From positions 1 through 10,061 of the forward strand of contig CAPYID010000052.1 of NCBI GenBank assembly GCA_948739805.1: a stretch of DNA of 10,061 nt, written 5' to 3'. Under the pieces are notes generated by a model. That model was not told where the DNA came from and did no database searches. It saw only the letters and a list, made by a program, of their open reading frames with translations. Of this stretch, positions 1 through 6,672 are shown piece by piece. How positions within the stretch are numbered: position 1 is the first letter of the stretch; each line of letters begins with the position of its first letter. Source of the DNA: an uncultured Clostridia bacterium (GTDB taxonomy: Bacteria; Bacillota; Clostridia; TANB77; CAG-508). Both the position numbers and the translations under genes were made by a program.

Positions 1-2
1 GT

Positions 3-1378
3 TATTATATAGAAAATTATTTTCCAGAAAATCAAGTTAGATATGTTTCAATACTAGATGGAATAGATACATATAGCGAAACAGTAAATAATGATATTAC
101 ACCATTTAAAGCTATTTTAAATGATATGTATGCTAAAGATATATCTAAAAAGATTAGAAGTGTTTTTAAGGAAAAACAAAAGCAGGGAGAATACTTATGT
201 AGTACACCAGCATATCGGATACAAAAAATATTTGGGCAATAAAAACAAATTAGTAATTGACCATAATGTTGCAGATGTGGTTAGAAAAATATTTGATATG
301 TATGTAAGTGGAACTGGAAGTAAATTAATCGTCGAATATTTGAATAATAATCATTATTTAAGTCCATCTGGATATAGGAAAACTAATATTGTTCAAAATG
401 AAAATAAGACTAATTACTTTTGGAATGCAACTACTGTATGTGATATGTTAAAAAACGAAGTTTATATAGGCAATACAGTCCAAAATAAAGTATCTGTTGT
501 TTCATATAAAGTGAAAAAACTTCGTAAAGTGGAAATGGAAAAATACATAAGAGTAGATAATACTCACGAGGCAATTATTGATAAAGATATATTTGAAAAA
601 GCACAAATAATACATAAAGAAAGAGCAAAAAAGGTTGTAAAACAATATGAATATTTACTACGAGGACTAATTTATTGCAAACATTGTCGGTTGGCAAATG
701 CAAATTGTATTAAAAGTAAATCATAATAGTAATAGACCTAAAATTCCATATATAGTAGATACAGGTTATCAAAAACGAGGTTGTTATGTAAGAAATTTGA
801 ATTACCCAAAGTTCGAAAAGAAAATATTAGAAATAGTAAGGCAAGTATGTAAAATATATGCTAATCGTACAATGTTAGAAGAAACTTATAAAAAAGTAAA
901 AGACAAGTCAATCGATTTAGTAACATCTGTAAAAAAGCAGATTGAAACAATAGATATTAAAATAGTTGATATTAATAAAAATTTGGATAGTTTATATAAT
1001 GATAAATTAAATGGAATACTAACTGATATTGATTTTACAAGAATATCTACGAGGTTTGTTAATGAAAGAGATAAACTAACAAATGAAAAAAGCGAACTAA
1101 TGGATAGATTTCAAAATTTACAAGGTAGGCAAACTATTAAAAATAAAAATGATGAAGAACAAATGAACAAAATAATAAATGAATTTTTAGAAATGAAAGA
1201 AGTTGATAAATCTTCATTATTTAGATTGATTGATAAAATTGAGATAGACAAAGACAAAAATGTTTTTATTTCATTTAACTTTGCACCACTAAATACAATA
1301 AACGAAAATATAGATGAGTTTATTGAAATAGAAGAAATTTTACGAAATGATAAACTGCTTAAAAATAATATTGGATAA
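3..1378 (+). CDS. Large serine recombinase, copy 1 (5' end outside window), with two +1 breaks at CGG
   Basis: This is a TnpX/large-serine-integrase type site-specific recombinase that would catalyse excision and integration of a mobile element. The catalytic N-terminus lies upstream of the window. What is seen: the end of the resolvase domain (YYIENYFPENQVRY, NDITPFKAILND, KDISKKIRS), then the Recombinase domain (GYKK, KNKLVIDHN, IFDMY, GYRKTN, NEVYIGN), a zinc-ribbon start CKHCGWQM, a charged coiled-coil region and the C-terminal LIDKIEIDKDKNVFISFNF. The reading runs in frame 3-215, then skips one base at CGG 216 and another at CGG 688, and ends at TAA 1376; that gives 457 codons without an internal stop. 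It is clearly related to copy 2 (6673-8389) over its whole length. Oddity: the third zinc-ribbon cysteine of copy 2 (IICAD) is Asp here (IVDTG), so metal binding may be lost. A decayed pseudogene is the alternative, but all breaks being +1 at CGG argues against random decay. Confidence 0.85.
216..219 (+). other. CGG +1 shift site (copy 1, PAY-GYK)
   Basis: In-frame codons are TAT CGG ATA and reach a stop (TAA 240) eight codons later. Skipping the C gives TAT GGA TAC and the family motif AY-GYK. The homologous position in copy 2 (7181) has the same arrangement. Confidence 0.8.
688..691 (+). other. CGG +1 shift site (copy 1, zinc ribbon)
   Basis: In-frame codons are TGT CGG TTG and reach a stop at 724. 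Skipping the C gives TGT GGT TGG, that is CKHCGWQMQIVLK, matching the CxxCG pattern common in serine-recombinase zinc ribbons and matching CYHCKRKLQIVLK of copy 2. Confidence 0.8.
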
Positions 1379-1410
1379 ATAAAGCATTAATACGAATTAA
1401 ATACATAGTT

Positions 1411-1437
1411 GATGTAGTATAATCTACATTATTTTTT
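1411..1437 (+). terminator. Rho-independent terminator after recombinase copy 1
   Basis: GATGTAG (1411-1417) pairs with CTACATT (1424-1430, one G-T pair) around a 6-nt loop and is followed by a run of six T (1432-1437). It lies 33 bases after the stop codon of copy 1. Confidence 0.7.
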
Positions 1438-1450
1438 GAAAACAAAGAGG

Positions 1451-1496
1451 TGGAAGTTAGTAAGACTTTCACCTGTGGTATTAAAAATATACCAAC
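1451..1496 (+). repeat. 46-nt repeat, partner of 9314-9359 (inverted)
   Basis: Aligned without gaps to the reverse complement of 9314-9359, about 36 of 46 positions match, with identical blocks TGGAAGTTA at the start, TGTGG in the middle and AAAATATACCAAC at the end. Confidence 0.6.
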
Positions 1497-1537
1497 CACA
1501 AAATAAAATGAATAAAATGCAGTAATCATCTATATTA

Positions 1538-1574
1538 CAGAATATTTCAAAAAGAAGGAAATATTCTGTTTTTT
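1538..1574 (+). terminator. Strong rho-independent terminator
   Basis: CAGAATATTTC (1538-1548) and GAAATATTCTG (1558-1568) form a perfect 11-bp stem with a 9-nt loop, followed immediately by six T (1569-1574). Confidence 0.8.
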
Positions 1575-1669
1575 AATGCAAAAATGTAGGGGTACCGTTT
1601 GAGGGAATACCAGTGAGAAATGACACCACTGTGCCCAGTTATTTTTAGATTTTTACTGCTAGAATTGGA

Positions 1670-1873
1670 GTGGTTTATGAAAGAAAACAAAGATATAGAT
1701 ACCAGTATCAATCAAAAAATGGACAGGCTATCCATCAAAAAGTGGAAGATAATAATAAAAGAAATAATATTAAAAATAATACTAAATCACAGAAAAAATC
1801 TATATCAAATTATACAAATCAGAGAGAATATTCGAAAGAGTTTTTAGAGAGCTTATATGCAAATTTTAAGTAA
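1670..1873 (+). CDS. Hypothetical small protein, 67 aa, doubtful
   Basis: Not recognised. The GTG-started frame (VVYERKQRYRYQYQ to ESLYANFK) is highly basic and Gln/Asn-rich, and ends 53 bases before the nuclease TTG/ATG region. A second open frame (ATG 1678 to 1847, MKENKDIDTS...) overlaps it and actually has the better ribosome site, TTGGAG about six bases before its ATG. The upstream 1577-1645 stretch is also open in the GTG frame (VGVPFEGIPVRNDTTVP) and is separated only by TAG 1646, so this may be the 3' part of a broken gene. Which frame is translated, if any, cannot be decided from sequence alone. Confidence 0.3.
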   Translation: MVYERKQRYRYQYQSKNGQAIHQKVEDNNKRNNIKNNTKSQKKSISNYTNQREYSKEFLESLYANFK

Positions 1874-1885
1874 AGTAAAAAAAAC

Positions 1886-1914
1886 TTGTTAGCTTATTGA
1901 GAGTATGATAAGAT
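1886..1914 (+). promoter_or_regulatory. Possible promoter of the nuclease gene
   Basis: TTGTTA (1886-1891), 17-nt spacer, TAAGAT (1909-1914). A weak match to sigma-A consensus, but correctly placed 25 bases before the nuclease ATG. Confidence 0.3.
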
Positions 1915-1938
1915 AACTGCGAAAGGTTGGAAATAAAA

Positions 1939-2664
1939 ATGGTACCAGATAATAATAAAAAGAATATAAATTTGAAACAAATTTTAACAATGGTAATTAC
2001 TGTAATTTTATTTATAGGACTAATTTATATTGGCAATAATGTAGATATACTAAATGAAATTACAGTTGCAAATTATAATAGTATAGAGGAGATACCAGAA
2101 TACTCTGGTCAAATATATGTGAAAATAAATAATGGTAATCCATATTTTAGTGAAAATGATTATACTATGACAAGTTTTGAAAAGTATAGCGAGTTAGATG
2201 ATAAAGGAAGATGTGGAGTTGCCTATGCTAATATTTGTAAAGAGATAATGCCACCTGATGGAGATAAAAGAGGAGATATAAGTAGCATAAAACCAACTGG
2301 TTGGATTCAAAGGAAATATAATGGAGAGTATTTATACAATAGATGTCATTTAATAGGTCATCAGTTATCTGATGAAGATGCTAATGAACAAAATTTGATA
2401 ACAGGAACAAGGTATTTTAATGTTAATGGTATGTTACCATTTGAAAATAAAGTAGCAGATTATATAGAAAAGCATAGAAATAATCATGTTTTATATAGAG
2501 TAACACCAATTTTTAAAGGGGATAATCTTATTGCAAGTGGTGTAGAAATAGAAGCATATTCTTTAGAAGATAAAGGGAAAAAAATATGTTTTAATGTCTA
2601 TGTATATAATGTACAACCAGGAATTACAATTAATTACAAAACTGGAGAAAGTGAGGAAAATTAG
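1939..2664 (+). CDS. Membrane-anchored DNA/RNA non-specific endonuclease (EndA/DNA-entry-nuclease-like)
   Basis: This 241-residue protein belongs to the beta-beta-alpha-metal DNA/RNA non-specific endonucleases of Firmicutes, which cut nucleic acid outside the cell or at its surface. Seen: an uncleaved-looking N-terminal membrane segment at about residues 13-32 (ILTMVITVILFIGLIYIG), then a nuclease core with the active-site box YLYNRCHLIGHQLSDEDANE (general-base His137, metal-ligand Asn candidates 149 and 152), NLITGTRYFNVNGMLPFE, and the C-terminal strand YRVTPIF. EndA-type enzymes usually have RGH; here it is RCH, with the His kept. I chose ATG 1939 because AGG 1924-1926 is about 12 bases upstream; TTG 1927 would overlap that site. 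The membrane anchor suggests an extracytoplasmic nuclease acting in DNA uptake, nutrient scavenging or competition. The following gene may belong with it but has its own promoter. Confidence 0.88.
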   Translation: MVPDNNKKNINLKQILTMVITVILFIGLIYIGNNVDILNEITVANYNSIEEIPEYSGQIYVKINNGNPYFSENDYTMTSFEKYSELDDKGRCGVAYANICKEIMPPDGDKRGDISSIKPTGWIQRKYNGEYLYNRCHLIGHQLSDEDANEQNLITGTRYFNVNGMLPFENKVADYIEKHRNNHVLYRVTPIFKGDNLIASGVEIEAYSLEDKGKKICFNVYVYNVQPGITINYKTGESEEN

Positions 2665-2673
2665 CCAGCACTA

Positions 2674-2702
2674 TTGAAAAGTAAATCTAAATGATATATA
2701 AT
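2674..2702 (+). promoter_or_regulatory. Sigma-A type promoter before the DUF3006-like gene
   Basis: TTGAAA (2674-2679), 17-nt spacer, TATAAT (2697-2702), starting only ten bases after the nuclease stop. It makes the downstream gene independently transcribed. Confidence 0.65.
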
Positions 2703-2721
2703 AACTCTAGTTTTAATCTTT

Positions 2722-2741
2722 TTGCTAAATTTCTTTAGCAA
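2722..2741 (+). other. Hairpin in the 5' leader
   Basis: TTGCTAAA (2722-2729) and TTTAGCAA (2734-2741) form a perfect 8-bp stem with a 4-nt loop between the promoter and the TTG start at 2786. There is no T-run after it, so it is more likely an operator or leader structure than a terminator. Confidence 0.4.
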
Positions 2742-2785
2742 GTAATTTCCCAAAAACAGATAACAAAATAGGAGTGTGAAGATTA

Positions 2786-3376
2786 TTGAATTTAGATTTA
2801 TTTAATAATTTAGTAAATAGTGTAAAAGAAAATAATATTGTACAAAGTTTTATGAAAGAATTATCGAATTATTTAGAGAAGGAAAATAATAAATTACCTA
2901 ATGAAAGGCATAATGGGAAAGATTGTGGTAGTCTAAAACAAGAAAATTGTTTATATCAGGTAATAGAAATGGATGTAGATGGTGCATATCTGCAAAACAT
3001 AGATAATAATCGTATATCAAAAGAAACAGATATTTCAAAAGAGATTTTAAATAAAATATGCAATGATAGTGTACTTAGATTTAAAGATGGAACTTATATT
3101 TATGAAGAAGAATTAACTAAGGAATTTTATGATAGCTTAATAGATATTAAAGAATATAAGAACATTCAAGATAACTTTGTTAAGGAAAGTAATATACTAG
3201 AAATTGATTCAGATACTAGATATAAAATTGAATTGCATGAAGATAATTATTGTTTATTAAGTTATGAAAATGAAGGTAAAAATACAATCGAAGTTCCTAA
3301 TGAGCTCATACCATTTTGGGCTAAAAATGGAGATAATTTATATTATAAAGATGGGAAATTTAATAGGGATTTATAA
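2786..3376 (+). CDS. Hypothetical 196-aa protein with two DUF3006-like units
   Basis: No certain family. Residues about 1-50 are charged and helical. Residues about 55-118 (YQVIEMDVDGAYLQ, ISKEILNKI, DSVLRFKDGTYIYEEELTKE) follow the DUF3006 plan: a short barrel with DG-A-L, then an I/V-P/S-x-x-L segment, then D-x-L-x-x-x-DG-x-Y and a charged helix. Residues about 146-196 (YKIELHEDNYCLLSYENEG, IEVPNELIPFWAKNGDNLYY, KDGKF) repeat the plan and end after the strand. The tandem arrangement is my reading from pattern, not a database match. No signal peptide or membrane segment, so cytoplasmic. TTG start is supported by AGGAG at 2770-2774. Its place next to the surface nuclease could mean a partner or immunity role, but nothing in the sequence proves it. 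Confidence 0.6.
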   Translation: MNLDLFNNLVNSVKENNIVQSFMKELSNYLEKENNKLPNERHNGKDCGSLKQENCLYQVIEMDVDGAYLQNIDNNRISKETDISKEILNKICNDSVLRFKDGTYIYEEELTKEFYDSLIDIKEYKNIQDNFVKESNILEIDSDTRYKIELHEDNYCLLSYENEGKNTIEVPNELIPFWAKNGDNLYYKDGKFNRDL

Positions 3377-3426
3377 ATAACATTGAAATCTAATCCCTCA
3401 AAATTTGAGAAAAAATCTCAAAAATA

Positions 3427-3455
3427 TTGATATTTTCTAAAAAATTACATATAAT
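3427..3455 (+). promoter_or_regulatory. Promoter of the ATPase-RloB operon
   Basis: TTGATA (3427-3432), 17-nt spacer, TATAAT (3450-3455), followed by GAGAGGAG (3463-3470) and ATG 3481. Just upstream, TTTGAGA/TCTCAAA (about 3404-3422) forms an inverted repeat that could be an operator. Confidence 0.6.
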
Positions 3456-3480
3456 ATAATACGAGAGGAGAAAAATTAGA

Positions 3481-4722
3481 ATGTTAATTAAATTTAGTTT
3501 TAAGAATTTTAAATCCTTTAAAAATGAGAATTGCTTAGATATGGAAGCAACATCATTAAAAGAACATGAATATAATGTTGCTAAGATAGATAATAATGAG
3601 TATTTAAAAGTATCTGCAATTTATGGAGCAAATGCTAGTGGAAAAACTAATGTTATTAGAGCATTTGATTTTATGAGAATAAAAGTATTAGTTGATAATA
3701 GAATTCCAACGAATTTTAATATTGAAGGTAGAAATATCAATAGTTATATGATGAATGATGAGCCAATTAGCTTAGAGGTTGAGATGATTACAAAGAATAA
3801 AGATATTTACAGATATGGGTTTTCATTAAAGGGAAATGAAATAATTTCTGAATGGCTACAGAAGAAAAAAATAAATAAATTTTATGATATATTGGAGAGA
3901 GAAAATGATAATGCTAAAGTACAAATAGGCGGAAAATATAAAACATATCCAAAGGTTGACAAGAGTTCATTATTTTTAAGTATATACAGAAGTTTGCATA
4001 CAGATGATAAAGATTTTAACAGTGTGTTTGATTGGTTTGTAAATGTTCAAGTGCTAAACTTTGGAGAAATCGGTTTTGAAGGTTTTATGTCTGATATTGT
4101 TAGACCTCAAATGTATTCAAAAATAATTAACAATAAAAGATATAAGGAACAATTAGTTAATTTTATTAAAGCCTTCGATTTTGGAATAGAAGATATAAAA
4201 ATCACATCAAATAATGATAAAATTAAAGATGAAAAAGAAACAAAAATGGAATTGATTCATAGAGGTAGAGATGGAAAAATAGTAGTATTACCGTTAGATT
4301 TAGAGTCAAGTGGAACAATAAAAATGATTAACTTATTTGATTTTTTAATAGAAGCATTAAAGGAAGGGCAAATATTATTTATTGATGAATTAGATGCAAA
4401 ACTTCATCCTTTATTAACAAGATATATTATAAATCTATTTCATAACAGTGATACCAATATTGCTAATGGGCAGTTGATATATTCTACACATGATACAGTA
4501 AACTTAAATAAAGAAACTTTTAGAAGAGATGAGATATGGTTTGCAGAAAAGGATAGAGATGGTATTTCAGAAATATATGCGTTGTCCGATTATATACTAG
4601 AAGATGATAAGAATTCAGGTAGAAAAGTTAGAAATGATGCAACATACAATAAAGATTATTTAACTGGAAGATATGGTGCTATTCCAGTATTAGAGGAATT
4701 TGAGATAAACTATGAAAAATAG
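3481..4722 (+). CDS. AAA ATPase of an AbiL/RloAB-like defence pair
   Basis: A 413-residue ABC/OLD-like ATPase (AAA_21 type). Seen: N-terminal FKNFKSFKN strand typical of RecF/OLD-like ATPases, Walker A GANASGKT at 49-56, signature-like LESSGT at 274-279, Walker B ILFIDELD at 298-305, H-loop STHDT at 335-339, and the C-terminal GRYGAIPVL (about 396-404) common in RloA-like proteins. Known: ATPases of this kind sit next to an RloB partner; the pairing is found in the lactococcal abortive-infection system AbiL and in rloAB genes inside type I restriction loci. Inferred: it senses phage infection and controls the RloB effector. The gene overlaps the RloB start by 11 bases, so the two are translationally coupled. 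All catalytic motifs are intact, and the placement between two mobile-element recombinases suggests horizontally carried cargo. Confidence 0.88.
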   Translation: MLIKFSFKNFKSFKNENCLDMEATSLKEHEYNVAKIDNNEYLKVSAIYGANASGKTNVIRAFDFMRIKVLVDNRIPTNFNIEGRNINSYMMNDEPISLEVEMITKNKDIYRYGFSLKGNEIISEWLQKKKINKFYDILERENDNAKVQIGGKYKTYPKVDKSSLFLSIYRSLHTDDKDFNSVFDWFVNVQVLNFGEIGFEGFMSDIVRPQMYSKIINNKRYKEQLVNFIKAFDFGIEDIKITSNNDKIKDEKETKMELIHRGRDGKIVVLPLDLESSGTIKMINLFDFLIEALKEGQILFIDELDAKLHPLLTRYIINLFHNSDTNIANGQLIYSTHDTVNLNKETFRRDEIWFAEKDRDGISEIYALSDYILEDDKNSGRKVRNDATYNKDYLTGRYGAIPVLEEFEINYEK

Positions 4723-5353
4723 TAATATTTCAAGAAAAGATAAATTAAAAAGTAAAAGGCGAGCACCAGCCAATTACTTAATTGTATGTGAGGGAAAGAA
4801 AACAGAACCTAATTATTTTAATGGATTGAAAAAACAGATTAATAAGGAATATGGTAACAAAGTAGATGTTTTAATTCCTAGCATTGAAGTTAAAGGCACA
4901 GGAATGAACACTACATCTTTAGTAAAATATACTCAAAAAACAGTTAACCATGCAAATAAAATATATGGACAAGTATGGGTAGTATTTGATAAAGATGATT
5001 ATAGTAATGAACAATTTGAGTCAGCAATAGCAAATTGTGATTATAATGTTTGTTGGTCAAATCCTAATTTTGAACTTTGGCTATTATCACATTTTAAGAA
5101 AGTAAGTAGATATATTTCAAAAGAAAATGTTTTAGTTGAACTTAAGAAAGAATTTCTAAAAAATGGATTAGGAGATTATAGTAAAAATGATCCGAGCATC
5201 TTTGAAAAGGTTACGAAAAAAGAAAAAATACATACTGCAATAGAAAATTGCAAACAAATGGAAGAACTAAACAAAAATGCACAAGCATCAGAAAGAAATC
5301 CAACGACAAAGGTTTATAAGATTGTTGATGGGTTGAAAGAGTATTTAGAATAA
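4712..5353 (+). CDS. rloB: RloB family protein (Toprim-like effector)
   Basis: 213 residues. Seen: CEGKKTEPNYF (26-36, with the conserved Glu27 of a Toprim fold), VWVVFDKDDY (88-97, with the acidic DxD at 93-95), SNPNFELWLL (116-125) and the C-terminal NPTTKVYKIVDGL (196-208); these are the hallmark blocks of RloB. Known: RloB resembles Toprim nucleases and is the AbiLii-type partner of the AAA ATPase. Inferred: once licensed by the ATPase it probably cleaves a nucleic acid, stopping phage growth or killing the host cell. Full length for the family, and no visible defect. The start ATG lies within the ATPase gene. Confidence 0.88.
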   Translation: MKNSNISRKDKLKSKRRAPANYLIVCEGKKTEPNYFNGLKKQINKEYGNKVDVLIPSIEVKGTGMNTTSLVKYTQKTVNHANKIYGQVWVVFDKDDYSNEQFESAIANCDYNVCWSNPNFELWLLSHFKKVSRYISKENVLVELKKEFLKNGLGDYSKNDPSIFEKVTKKEKIHTAIENCKQMEELNKNAQASERNPTTKVYKIVDGLKEYLE

Positions 5354-5375
5354 ATGGTTGTATTTATTCTAAATA
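5342..5375. repeat. Perfect 14-bp inverted repeat over the rloB stop codon
   Basis: TATTTAGAATAAAT (5342-5355) and its exact reverse complement (5362-5375) are separated by 6 bases. It can act as a transcript-end hairpin for the defence operon, but lacks a T-run, so it may instead be an mRNA 3' stabiliser or a factor-dependent terminator. Confidence 0.6.
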
Positions 5376-5771
5376 GAAAAGAAAGATATAGGTATCCTTC
5401 TCGTTTATATATGCGGAGTTAATAACTGATTTTATAAGAATAGAAGAAATTGCATCTATTAATTAAAGAGATAGGATATGAAATGTAACAATAATGTATA
5501 TAGAGTAGCATATAAGTAAAGTTTTAATTAATATAAAATTATCAGTTAAACTCTCTCTCTATTATACTACTAGTAATTAATTACGCAGGAAAGTGTTAAT
5601 AAGGAACACTGGAAACACATAAAAGGACAAGCCTTTTAGATTATTAATTTGAAAAATTATTATTAAGATTTTAATAAAAGTACCACTAGTGGTATTTTAC
5701 AAAAATTAATAACAAATTAGAAAAAATATCGAAATGTATTTGGTAATAACAAAATCAATTTATATAATAAG
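5376..5771. other. Intergenic region with small hairpins, no convincing gene
   Basis: About 400 bases without a supportable ORF. It holds TATACTACTAGTAA at 5563-5576 (13 of 14 bases shared with 9515-9528, where it covers a promoter -10), a GTGTT/AACAC hairpin (5593-5609), an AAAAGG/CCTTTT hairpin (5621-5637) and the palindrome at 5681-5694. Together these could mark a small RNA of roughly 70 to 130 nt starting near 5575, but no -35 box is visible. Confidence 0.35.
5681..5694. repeat. 14-bp perfect palindrome TACCACTAGTGGTA
   Basis: Every base of TACCACTAGTGGTA pairs with its mirror. The flanks AAAAG and TTTT extend the symmetry imperfectly to about 22 bp. It could be an operator for the nearby XRE protein, a recombination site or a short terminator hairpin. 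Confidence 0.5.
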
Positions 5772-5801
5772 AAAAGATAGCAATTAAATTTGCTATCTTT
5801 T
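5772..5801 (-). terminator. Terminator of the XRE gene
   Basis: AAAAGATAGCAA (5772-5783) and TTGCTATCTTTT (5790-5801) form a 12-bp stem with a 6-nt loop. It lies five bases beyond the stop of the minus-strand gene. Read on the minus strand the arm ends in TTTTCTT; the plus strand also ends in TTTT, so it may work both ways. Confidence 0.7.
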
Positions 5802-5805
5802 CTGG

Positions 5806-6045
5806 TTATTCTATTGAATTTTTTAAATCTTCATAACTAATTTCCAAGACTTTACATAAGCCTATTAGTTCAAAATCTTTAATTATCATTCTTCCTGTTT
5901 CCATTCTATTTAATTCAGTTGCATCCATATAAATAGCATGTAACTGTAATCTCCTACATACTTCATTTTTCGTTAATTTATTTTTCTGTCTATAATCTTT
6001 TAATAAGTTGCCTACAACATTACTTTTATTTTCATACTTTTTCAA
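5806..6045 (-). CDS. XRE family DNA-binding protein, 79 aa
   Basis: A small Cro/CI-type helix-turn-helix protein. Seen: a five-helix pattern over about residues 10-76, with LLKDYRQKNKLTKNEVCRRL as the first helices, the recognition region around ATELNRMETGRM (42-53) and the closing LIGLCKVLEISYEDL. The protein is only the HTH domain, without an effector or dimerisation extension. The start is TTG 6045 (minus strand), supported by GAGGGA at 6056-6051; an ATG start is not available in place. It is transcribed away from the small ORF at 6173, and the 127-bp divergent gap would be the natural operator region. Inferred: it represses the recombinase module and/or itself. Confidence 0.75.
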   Translation of the reverse strand: MKKYENKSNVVGNLLKDYRQKNKLTKNEVCRRLQLHAIYMDATELNRMETGRMIIKDFELIGLCKVLEISYEDLKNSIE

Positions 6046-6172
6046 ATAAATCCCTCACACTAAATTATTATTCTTAATTTTATTACAAATCTTTTATAGA
6101 ATATCGAGAGAGATTCGCATTTAAATTAGATTATATATTTTTTATAAAATTATGTAGAAAGGAGGAAAATAT

Positions 6173-6349
6173 TTGAATATAAAAGAGTATATTATTGTAT
6201 ATTTTGATAGAAAAAATACTACTGAAACAACATGTGAAGAATCATCACTATTCAATTTGTTACAGAAACTTTTTGAGAAATATAATAAGAATGTTAGTAT
6301 ATATATTCATCCAAAGTCAAACAAGAATGTAAGAGAAGAAAAAGTATAA
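6173..6349 (+). CDS. Hypothetical 58-aa protein upstream of recombinase copy 2
   Basis: Not recognised. TTG start with an excellent AAAGGAGG at 6158-6165. Sequence begins MNIKEYIIVYFDRKNTTETT and ends HPKSNKNVREEKV: one strand-helix unit with a central amphipathic helix (SSLFNLLQKLFEKY). It stops with TAATG overlapping the next, eroded reading frame. Together with 6349-6460 and 6467-6601 it forms a row of tiny genes reading into the recombinase, as is common in elements using large serine recombinases; an accessory or directionality role is only a guess. Confidence 0.6.
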   Translation: MNIKEYIIVYFDRKNTTETTCEESSLFNLLQKLFEKYNKNVSIYIHPKSNKNVREEKV

Positions 6350-6460
6350 TGAATATAAAAAAGCACTAACAATATACCTATCTGAAGTGTCATATCAAGC
6401 CATTTTCTTTAATATTCTGTATTAGAAAAAGTTACAAAAATCTTAAAAGAAGGAATTTAG
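6349..6460 (+). pseudogene. Eroded small ORF
   Basis: ATG 6349 overlaps the previous stop. Peptide-like pieces appear in successive frames: MNIKK, then ALTIYLSEVSYQAIFFNI, then VLEKVTKILKEGI before TAG 6458. The first shift is at an A6 run (about 6357), the second near 6415-6425; neither is at a CGG. It reads as a small gene broken by two indels, possibly in part a homopolymer sequencing problem. Confidence 0.35.
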
Positions 6461-6466
6461 AATGAT

Positions 6467-6601
6467 ATGGAAGAAAGTAAAAGTAGTAAATTAGAATTTA
6501 ATACATATTGTATTTTTACAAAAGAAAAACAGAGTTTGGAAGAAACAATAGGATTAATATTTAAAGATTATCTGAAGAAATTGAAAACTAATGTAAAATA
6601 A
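6467..6601 (+). CDS. Hypothetical 44-aa protein upstream of recombinase copy 2
   Basis: ATG 6467 to TAA 6599: MEESKSSKLEFNTYCIFTKE, then a predicted helix LEETIGLIFKDYLKKL. GAAGGA at 6449-6454 is a distant but usable ribosome site. The size and the extended-then-helical layout resemble the tiny proteins often encoded just before large serine recombinases in Firmicutes elements; function unknown. Confidence 0.5.
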   Translation: MEESKSSKLEFNTYCIFTKEKQSLEETIGLIFKDYLKKLKTNVK

Positions 6602-6672
6602 TTATTACATATTGCAAAATTAATCAAAGTAAACTACACTTAAGGAGTAGATGATTACGGATAGGAGGTTAA

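Larger units (their letters stand above)
1448..1574 (+). ncRNA. Candidate structured RNA ending in a terminator
   Basis: The stretch folds into consecutive hairpins: AGGTGGAAG with CTTTCACCT (1448-1474), then GGTAT with ATACC plus TGTGG with CCACA (about 1474-1500), and finally the terminator at 1538-1574. A TATAAT lies at 1418-1423 but no good -35 is visible. No ORF occupies it. Part of it (1451-1496) recurs in inverted orientation at 9314-9359. I cannot assign it to a known RNA family; it could equally be an element end or att-proximal sequence. Confidence 0.3.

Noticed and set aside
5354..5430. A further CGG shift at 5414 in the short frame starting ATG 5354
   Set aside because: The CGG is in frame with a 20-codon ORF, but that ORF starts inside the rloB end hairpin, has no ribosome site, and the shifted product stops after four residues. 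No evidence that it is a gene.
6349..6460. CGG-type shift explaining the eroded small ORF
   Set aside because: The frame changes there are at an A6 run and in an AT-rich stretch without CGG, so they look like ordinary indels.
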